Origin: an uncultured Clostridia bacterium | GTDB taxonomy: Bacteria; Bacillota; Clostridia; Oscillospirales; CAG-272 | Direction: 5' to 3' | Assembly (NCBI GenBank): GCA_947367285.1 | Contig: CANBDB010000035.1 | Span: 1 to 12,111 of the forward strand | DNA length: 12,111 nt | Shown here: piece by piece, positions 6,745-12,111 of the stretch | Numbering within the stretch: position 1 is the stretch's first letter | Layout: each line of letters opens with the position of its first letter | Notes under the pieces: generated by a model | What the model was told of the DNA's origin: nothing | Seen by the model: the letters and a program-made list of their open reading frames with translations, nothing else | Database searches by the model: none | Program-made: the position numbers and the translations under genes

Positions 6745-8130
6745 TTAATTTTTTGTAACAAGCTTTTTATTTTTCCAGTGTCCGCTGCGCCAACGTCCGC
6801 ACATAAACACCGCTCGAACACACTCGTCAAGTGCCATTCCAACATATGCGCCAACTGCAAGATATCCAAGCTTCATACCAAAGAGCCACGTTCCTCCCGC
6901 GGCACACAAAAACATAAATACTACTGCAATTACCATTGGGAAGATGGAGTCGCCGCTTGTTTTAAGCGCAAAGCCGTAAATCAAATTGGTGGATCTTCCG
7001 ATCTCCAGGAATATATCCACAACAAGCAATGCTCCCACAAGCTTGATCATCTCAGGGTCTCTTGTAAATAAGCCGACAATCGGTTTGGAGAAAATAGCGA
7101 AAATGCCCGCCATAATAACACCTGCGGCTATACCTATAAAAACCGCCTTGCGAGTGCTGCGCACGCATTTATCGTGCTCCCCTGCACCGAGGTGCCAACC
7201 TACCAACACAGCATTCGCATTCGCCAAGGCGGCGGATACACAGTAGGCAAAGTTGGAAATTTGAAGAGCATATGCACGCGCGGTTGCCTGCATTCCCGTA
7301 TCATCCATACGGTTTAGCATACTGATAACCAATGTAATTGCCAAATTGTACAGCATGGTCTCCATAGCGGCAGGCAATCCAACTCGAATGATTTTGCCGA
7401 AAATTTCGCGATCCGATGGAGAATCGGGATCTTTTGTCAGCTTTATGCGTCGCCAAGCGGCAACGCAAACCCACAAGAGATTTACAAGTCTTGAAATGCC
7501 CGTTGCTAAAGCCACGCCCAAAACGCCCCAATCCATCACAAATAGGAACAACGCGTTGAGAAGCACGTTCAAAACGTTTGAAATCAATGTTGCAGCCAAA
7601 GTTGGAGAGGTGTGGCCGAATGAGCGAAGATAACTTGATACAATGGGGGTTACGGCATTACAAACGCAAAAGAAACCAACGGTTTGTAAATATATTTTAG
7701 CGGGCTCTTCCAAATCTCTTGCAATACCCACAGCCCGCAAAATAGGCCCCGCACCAAAGATCAATACTCCGGTAACCACCACGCCCACACTTAAATTGAA
7801 TATCAAACCAATTTTTAAGGCCTGGCGAGCAACACCAGGGCGATTTGCTCCGATAAACTGAGTCATTACCGCCACCATACCGGACGATACGATGGAAAAC
7901 ATCATAAGAAACAGGCTTACATAGGTGTTGGCAGTACCCACGGCACCAACAACTTGGTCGCCCTCGGTTGAAAGCATGAGTGTGTCCACCATGCCCGCAA
8001 GCATCATGAATAGTATTTCAAAGAAAATCGGGAAGAAAAGTTGATGTAACTTTTTTCGTTCCACGGACATATTATTACTGCTCGTGCAATCTATTTTCTT
8101 GTTTTCAGAAGGTGTTGTTTCGTGATTCAT
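6745..8130 (-). CDS. MATE-family multidrug/toxin efflux transporter
   Basis: A 461-residue membrane protein of the MATE family, which exports cationic drugs, toxins or metabolites in exchange for Na+ or H+. It shows the two-fold MatE repeat. The first half opens with a polar, charged tail of about 28 residues, then a helix with GMVDTLMLS (46-54) and QFIGANRPGVARQA near 91-104. The second half repeats the pattern with GLPAAMETMLYN and VGWHLGAGEHDKC. About 12 helices are expected and the length is normal. The start at 8130 has AAAGGA 6 nt upstream and lies about 28 nt from a near-consensus promoter. It is a single-gene unit, divergent from the alcohol dehydrogenase and convergent with the symporter. 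No drug-specific feature or regulator is visible, so the exported compound cannot be named. Confidence 0.92.
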   Translation of the reverse strand: MNHETTPSENKKIDCTSSNNMSVERKKLHQLFFPIFFEILFMMLAGMVDTLMLSTEGDQVVGAVGTANTYVSLFLMMFSIVSSGMVAVMTQFIGANRPGVARQALKIGLIFNLSVGVVVTGVLIFGAGPILRAVGIARDLEEPAKIYLQTVGFFCVCNAVTPIVSSYLRSFGHTSPTLAATLISNVLNVLLNALFLFVMDWGVLGVALATGISRLVNLLWVCVAAWRRIKLTKDPDSPSDREIFGKIIRVGLPAAMETMLYNLAITLVISMLNRMDDTGMQATARAYALQISNFAYCVSAALANANAVLVGWHLGAGEHDKCVRSTRKAVFIGIAAGVIMAGIFAIFSKPIVGLFTRDPEMIKLVGALLVVDIFLEIGRSTNLIYGFALKTSGDSIFPMVIAVVFMFLCAAGGTWLFGMKLGYLAVGAYVGMALDECVRAVFMCGRWRSGHWKNKKLVTKN

Positions 8131-8164
8131 ATATTTTCCTTTATTAATTCAAATTTATGGATAG

Positions 8165-8193
8165 ATTATAACACAAAAAATCTTTTTAGTCAA
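8165..8193 (-). promoter_or_regulatory. Promoter of the MATE gene
   Basis: On the minus strand, TTGACT (8193 to 8188) is followed after exactly 17 nt by a perfect TATAAT (8170 to 8165). The start of transcription would be near 8158, giving a leader of about 28 nt. The match is 11 of 12 bases with ideal spacing, so it is probably a strong constitutive promoter. Confidence 0.8.
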
Positions 8194-8246
8194 TTGTATA
8201 GAAAAATTCGAAAGCTAACAAATTAGATTTCCTTAGGGAATTGCGC

Positions 8247-8275
8247 TTGAAAGTTTATGAGAAATGTGGTATAAT
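8247..8275 (+). promoter_or_regulatory. Extended -10 promoter of the alcohol dehydrogenase gene
   Basis: TTGAAA (8247-8252) is followed after 17 nt by a perfect TATAAT (8270-8275), preceded by TGG (8267-8269), which forms an extended -10 element. The start of transcription near 8282 would give a leader of about 31 nt. The boxes fall inside an upstream in-frame extension of the reading frame, which argues that translation begins at 8313. Confidence 0.85.
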
Positions 8276-8300
8276 ATACAAGTCATATTTTTACATTCAA

Positions 8301-8308
8301 AAGAGGTG
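8301..8308 (+). promoter_or_regulatory. Ribosome binding site of the alcohol dehydrogenase gene
   Basis: AAGAGGTG, with its GAGG core 6 nt before the ATG at 8313, supports this start over an in-frame ATG-less extension or the earlier TTG at 8241. Confidence 0.75.
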
Positions 8309-8312
8309 TATT

Positions 8313-9512
8313 ATGTTTATACTTAAAAAGCTCTGGTGCAGAATCTTTCAGATAGGATTTCGCGCGGCATTACCCATACTCCCCTATAGAGAGCCCCAAA
8401 TTATTTCATCCTGCGATGAACTCGGCTCCGTATTCAAAAAAGAAAAAACAACCTCGGTACTTGTAGTTACGGATGCAGGTATCATTAAAAATGGTATTGT
8501 AGTCCCCGTTGAGGAAGCATTAAAAGCGAACAAGGTTAAATACGTTATCTACGACAAGACCCAGCCCAATCCCACTGTAGCAAACGTGGAAGAAGCATTG
8601 AAAATGTACCGCGAGAACGGTTGCGATACACTTATTGCCGTTGGCGGCGGCTCCGTAATGGACTGTGCCAAGGGACTTGGAGCAAGAGTTGCGCATCCAA
8701 AGAAAGAACTCAATCAAATGGCGGGTGTTTTGCGAGTTATTCGCAAAATTCCCACACTCATTGCCATCCCCACAACCGCAGGTACGGGTAGCGAGACCAC
8801 TCTTGCGGCTGTTATTACTGACGGTGAAACACATCACAAATATGCGATAATGAGTTTTCCTTTAATTCCACATTATGCGGTCCTTGATGCAAGGCTCACA
8901 TATTCTCTTCCTCCCCATCTCACATCAACTACGGGTATGGATGCGCTCACCCACGCGGTAGAGGCATATATCGGACGCTCCACAACGAAGAAAACAAGAG
9001 CGCTCGCGCTTGAAGCGACAAAGCTCATATTTGAAAATATAGAAAACGCTTATAAAGACGGTAAAAACCACGAGGCACGAAGCAATATGCTACTCGCCGC
9101 ATATAAGGCAGGCATCTCCTTCTCAATGTCCTACGTTGGCTACGTTCACGCGGTGGCGCACTCGGTTGGCGGTAAATACGGCATTCCCCACGGACTTGCT
9201 AATGCCGTTATTATGCCCTATGTATTAGAGGAATACGGCAGCAGCGCGTACAAAAAGCTCCACGAGCTCGGTATTGCCGCAGGTGTTTCTACTGATAGCG
9301 ACAGCCACGAAATCGGTGCGAAAAAGTTCATTGAAGCCGTTAAAGCATTGAATGCAAAAATGAATATTCCCACCACCCTCTCAGGCATCAAGGAAGAAGA
9401 TATTCCCGAGCTTGCAAGACACGCGGAAAAGGAAGCTAATCCCCTCTACCCCGTACCTAAGCTTATGACAAGCCGCGAGCTTGAGATTTTCTATCACAAG
9501 GTTTCAAAATAA
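8313..9512 (+). CDS. Iron-containing (group III) alcohol dehydrogenase
   Basis: A 399-residue cytoplasmic NAD(P)-dependent dehydrogenase that interconverts an alcohol and an aldehyde or ketone using a bound Fe2+ ion. The N-terminal nucleotide-binding half shows GGGSVMDCAK (111-120) and IPTTAGTGSE (152-161). The helical metal-binding half shows GMDALTHAVEAY with D210 and H214, then H279 and H293 in VHAVAHSVGGKYGIPHG. The spacing (4, 65 and 14) is close to the D196/H200/H263/H277 ligand set of FucO, and H283 matches the further conserved His, so the enzyme should be active. The length is normal. The first 25 residues resemble the N-terminal extension of clostridial members of the family. It stands alone between its own promoter and a terminator. 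The substrate could be ethanol, butanol, a diol or an aldehyde produced by fermentation. The sequence does not say which. Confidence 0.93.
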   Translation: MFILKKLWCRIFQIGFRAALPILPYREPQIISSCDELGSVFKKEKTTSVLVVTDAGIIKNGIVVPVEEALKANKVKYVIYDKTQPNPTVANVEEALKMYRENGCDTLIAVGGGSVMDCAKGLGARVAHPKKELNQMAGVLRVIRKIPTLIAIPTTAGTGSETTLAAVITDGETHHKYAIMSFPLIPHYAVLDARLTYSLPPHLTSTTGMDALTHAVEAYIGRSTTKKTRALALEATKLIFENIENAYKDGKNHEARSNMLLAAYKAGISFSMSYVGYVHAVAHSVGGKYGIPHGLANAVIMPYVLEEYGSSAYKKLHELGIAAGVSTDSDSHEIGAKKFIEAVKALNAKMNIPTTLSGIKEEDIPELARHAEKEANPLYPVPKLMTSRELEIFYHKVSK

Positions 9513-9513
9513 T

Positions 9514-9546
9514 AAAAAATGCAGACGAGCTTCGTCTGCATTTTTT
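9514..9546. terminator. Bidirectional terminator between dehydrogenase and M20 genes
   Basis: A 15-bp perfect stem, AAAAAATGCAGACGA (9514-9528) with TCGTCTGCATTTTTT (9532-9546), closes a GCT loop. A- and T-runs on the two sides let it act on both strands. It starts 2 nt after the dehydrogenase stop codon and ends 3 nt before the M20 stop codon at 9550, so the two convergent genes share it. Confidence 0.9.
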
Positions 9547-9549
9547 ATT

Positions 9550-10926
9550 TTATCTTACGGATTTTACCACGTCGCGGTAGAACGCAACGCACTCACCGAC
9601 ATTTTTGATACCGATATGCTCGTTTGCACCGTGAATAGTGGCAAATTGCTTTTTGTTCAAATCAATGGGAGCAAAACGAAGGATATTATCCGCAACGTCC
9701 GTAAAGCGTCTTGCATCCGTGCCCGCAGTAAGAAGGAACGGAACTACGGCAACGTCGGGAAAATCCTTGTGCAAAAGCGCCTCTACTCTTTTGAAGATCT
9801 CACTGTTGAAATCGGTGGGCTGACAGTAATCGCGTTCAAGCTCCTCAATAACCACGCCGTATTTTTCGCCAATTTTCTTTATCTTCTCAAGTCCTGCGTA
9901 AAGATCGTCCTCTCTCACACAGCGAAGGAACATTATAGCCTCGGCATTTTTTGCGCGGAACGTGGGTTGAGTAGCATCCCCCGCAAATACCGTTTGAAAA
10001 CTCACACTTGTAGAAAGCATAGCGCTTGCCGCGGGAATACCCATCATTATCTTTTTGATAATGGGAGCAAAGATGGATATATTTCCAAACAAAACGTTTA
10101 TCGGAAACGCCATATAAGGAACGTGGCGCTCAAACGTCGCACGAACCTCGGGATAGAAATGTCCCTTGTATATCTTCGCGTCGTTCACCTCGGCAATAAA
10201 TTTGCTGATATTGAGTGCCGCACTGTCTGCAGCCTTACCAAAGCCTCCGTGACCGAGCTGCTCGGAATTTACCGAGCACTTAAAGTAATGTCGGCTCTTT
10301 TCATGCACTGCCACTACTGCGCTCTTGCACTTCACACCGGGAATCTGCCCCTCGGTAATAGCACCGCCCTCGTCAAGAACGAGGTCAAAGCGAATTCCGT
10401 TATCCTTAAAATACTGGGTGGCAAGCACCATACCGTCACCGCCAACCTCTTCGTTATTTGATGAACCGATATAGATGTTAACCCCCTCAAAATCATATCC
10501 CTCGGCGATAAGCTCCTCGCACGCCTGAAGCTCCGCAAAAAGTGGAGTTTTGGTGTCAATACTGCCTCTTCCGTAGAGATATCCGTCCTTTTCGGTAGCG
10601 CAAAACGCATCAGTTTCCCATCCCTCGCCACCGTCAACAACGTCGTGGTGGGACATGAGCATGATATTCTTTTTCGCGTTTTTTCCCTTGATAACATAAA
10701 CGAAGCATCCACCGCCAAATGTCAATCTTTCGGCTTTTTCGGTGAGGTTTGGGAAAATCACCTCAAGAAGCTCATAAAACTTGACAAATTCGGAGTCATA
10801 TTTTCCCTCGGGAGTCCAAACAGTTTTGCAGTTTATCATTTTCGAGAGCTTTTTAATGTATTCTGCGTTTTTCTCGGCGGATACACACGCTCTCTCGCTA
10901 TCGCTCTTCAATTCGTATTTTTTCAT
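9550..10926 (-). CDS. M20-family zinc peptidase/amidohydrolase (carboxypeptidase-like)
   Basis: A 458-residue cytoplasmic metallohydrolase of family M20, likely a dinuclear zinc enzyme that cleaves a peptide or N-acyl amino acid bond. The expected residues are all visible: SHHDVV with ligand H93 and D95, GRGSIDTK with bridging D124, NNEEVGG with catalytic E159 and ligand E160, LDEGG with D185, and NEHIG with ligand H437. The lid/dimerisation domain lies between about 205 and 330 and holds the GHGG motif with H226. The overall pattern resembles the CPS1/PM20D1 type of M20 more than DapE or PepT. No signal peptide is seen. The ATG overlaps the TGA of the upstream symporter by 4 nt (ATGA), with a modest GGAAG site about 9 nt upstream, so translation is probably coupled. 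The substrate is unknown. A conjugate imported by the symporter is a reasonable guess. Confidence 0.9.
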   Translation of the reverse strand: MKKYELKSDSERACVSAEKNAEYIKKLSKMINCKTVWTPEGKYDSEFVKFYELLEVIFPNLTEKAERLTFGGGCFVYVIKGKNAKKNIMLMSHHDVVDGGEGWETDAFCATEKDGYLYGRGSIDTKTPLFAELQACEELIAEGYDFEGVNIYIGSSNNEEVGGDGMVLATQYFKDNGIRFDLVLDEGGAITEGQIPGVKCKSAVVAVHEKSRHYFKCSVNSEQLGHGGFGKAADSAALNISKFIAEVNDAKIYKGHFYPEVRATFERHVPYMAFPINVLFGNISIFAPIIKKIMMGIPAASAMLSTSVSFQTVFAGDATQPTFRAKNAEAIMFLRCVREDDLYAGLEKIKKIGEKYGVVIEELERDYCQPTDFNSEIFKRVEALLHKDFPDVAVVPFLLTAGTDARRFTDVADNILRFAPIDLNKKQFATIHGANEHIGIKNVGECVAFYRDVVKSVR

Positions 10927-12111
10927 TTTTGCTCACTTCCGTTTCTATGCTCATCAATAAACTTAGTTACACCCTTTTCATTATAGAAAATGAAGAAAAC
11001 GAGCGAAACAAGGCTGAAAAATCCTGCAAATACACCGGTGAGCTTAACACCTAGCATACCCACGGATTCCCCTGCGGGTGCACCAATGGCAAGAACGCTC
11101 GAAACCACTACCATGGCTACGGAATACGCGATCTTTTCAATAAAGGTCTTTGTAGCGGAGAAAAATCCCTCTCTGTTTACACCGTGCTCAATGCTGTCCT
11201 TCTGAATAATATCGGACATACAGGACTGGGGCAAAATGTTGATAGCCGCAAAAGGAAACGCAACTACGATACCCATAAAGAGTCCAAGGTAAAGCTCGTT
11301 TCCGGGCACGAGAGCCGCAAGCTTGTCTCCGAAGAAGATGAATGCGAACACTACTGTGAATATCACACTCGCGGCAACGAGCATTGTTCTCTTGCCGTGT
11401 TTTTTGCTGAGCTTAACGATCATTGGGAAGAGGCAAAGCGCAACTCCGATTGCGGAGAGCATTACAAGGAAGGACTGCTCCTCGGGGACGTTGAGAAGCA
11501 TTGTAATATAGTAAAGCATAGCGGTCTGGAAGAACGCCATTGAAAGATAGCTGAAAAGGTCACCCATAAAGAAGGTAACAAAGCTCTTATTCTTAAAAAT
11601 ACTCTTTGCGGAAGCAAGAAGGGACTGCTTGGGCTTAACGCTCGCCTCAACGTAGTCGGTTTCCTTAAATGCAGTAGAACCGAGAATTACGCAGGTAAGA
11701 CCTATTGCCGCAAATACGGTAAATACAATTCTCCAAGACCAAAGAGCACTCACGCCGAGATCCTTGATGAGATTTACAAACAAGGTAGCGGCGTACATAA
11801 ATGAGCTTGAGCCCATAAAGAATGCAGTACTGATACCATAATATCCAACTCTATCCTTAGCATCGGGAATAACCTCGGGGATAAGCGCGTTTCTCGGAAT
11901 AAAGAAGAAGGTATAGGATGTGTAGTAAACTACAAGGAAAAATCCCACCCAAATCGCGTTAAGAACCGAGCCCTGCTCAAACGGAGCCATAAATATCATA
12001 AGCACGGAAACCGCATAAGGCACTGCCGCCCATCTCATAAAGGGCATTCTTCTGCCGTCCTTGTGTGTGCATCTGTCGGAGAGATTTGCAACCCACGGGT
12101 CGGTTATAGCA
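10923..12111 (-). CDS. GPH-type MFS cation symporter, N-terminus beyond window edge
   Basis: A partial membrane transporter of the GPH/MFS_2 type. The frame stays open to the window edge: 21 further codons precede the Met at 12047 and read AITDPWVANLSDR followed by a GRRMPFM stretch. This is the family signature after helix 2, so that Met is internal and roughly the first 60 residues, including the start, lie outside. Ten or so membrane helices remain visible. A cytoplasmic loop KKHGKR and the family motif CMSDIIQKDSIEHGVNREG in the second half fit family members that carry sugars or related solutes. The protein ends EQK at a TGA that overlaps the M20 start codon. It differs clearly from the symporter at 5155-6696 and is not a recent copy. 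The substrate is unknown. Its promoter is not in the window. Confidence 0.88.
   Translation of the reverse strand, partial: AITDPWVANLSDRCTHKDGRRMPFMRWAAVPYAVSVLMIFMAPFEQGSVLNAIWVGFFLVVYYTSYTFFFIPRNALIPEVIPDAKDRVGYYGISTAFFMGSSSFMYAATLFVNLIKDLGVSALWSWRIVFTVFAAIGLTCVILGSTAFKETDYVEASVKPKQSLLASAKSIFKNKSFVTFFMGDLFSYLSMAFFQTAMLYYITMLLNVPEEQSFLVMLSAIGVALCLFPMIVKLSKKHGKRTMLVAASVIFTVVFAFIFFGDKLAALVPGNELYLGLFMGIVVAFPFAAINILPQSCMSDIIQKDSIEHGVNREGFFSATKTFIEKIAYSVAMVVVSSVLAIGAPAGESVGMLGVKLTGVFAGFFSLVSLVFFIFYNEKGVTKFIDEHRNGSEQK

Noticed and set aside
8241..8312. A 24-residue N-terminal extension of the alcohol dehydrogenase.
   Set aside because: It starts at a TTG within the -35 region and spans the -10 box, so it would not be on the transcript. 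ATG 8313 has a good ribosome site.
9481..10461. A 326-codon open frame on the plus strand opposite the M20 gene.
   Set aside because: It covers a gene with all M20 catalytic residues, its product has no recognisable motif, and it would cross the shared terminator.
12045..12047. Met codon as the start of the minus-strand symporter.
   Set aside because: The frame continues upstream to the window edge with the conserved TDP and SDR residues of the family, so the Met is internal.

Overview
The window looks like a chromosomal segment of an anaerobic Bacillota bacterium, probably a gut or rumen member of the Clostridia. The evidence is AGGAG-type ribosome sites, sigma-70-like promoters, short A/T-flanked hairpin terminators, a domain-inverted GH3 beta-glucosidase of a kind known from rumen Firmicutes, two GPH-type sugar symporters and a clostridial-style iron alcohol dehydrogenase. 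No RNA gene, mobile element, CRISPR array or integrase is visible. Genus-level placement is not possible from sequence reading alone.

Left part, plus strand (1-6696): a glycoside-use cluster. A candidate promoter and two similar dyads precede a large GH3 enzyme (117-3068) with a membrane segment at each end. A hairpin terminator sits directly before the ribosome site of a cytoplasmic GH2 beta-galactosidase/glucuronidase-like enzyme (3177-5102), which is followed 52 nt later by a GPH-family cation symporter (5155-6696). The simplest model is that the GH3 enzyme trims glycosides on the outer face of the membrane, the symporter imports a released or intact glycoside, and the GH2 enzyme cleaves it inside. 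The terminator between the first gene and the other two would give more GH3 than GH2/symporter transcript.

Middle part (6697-9549): a bidirectional terminator ends the cluster and also serves a convergent MATE exporter (6745-8130, minus). The MATE gene and an iron-containing alcohol dehydrogenase (8313-9512, plus) are divergently transcribed from two near-consensus promoters in the 182-nt gap between them. A second bidirectional terminator follows the dehydrogenase.

Right part, minus strand (9550-12111): an M20-family zinc peptidase/amidohydrolase overlaps by 4 nt the end of a second GPH-type symporter, whose N-terminus lies beyond the window edge. The tight coupling suggests one operon that imports a conjugate and hydrolyses its amide or peptide bond, but the substrate is unknown.

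All intergenic gaps are under 200 nt and are covered by the regulatory entries. No disabled gene or frameshift was found. The most notable points are the doubly anchored, domain-inverted GH3 with an altered substrate-binding Asp, the paired dyads in its leader, the terminator placed against the GH2 ribosome site, and the symporter/M20 pair.
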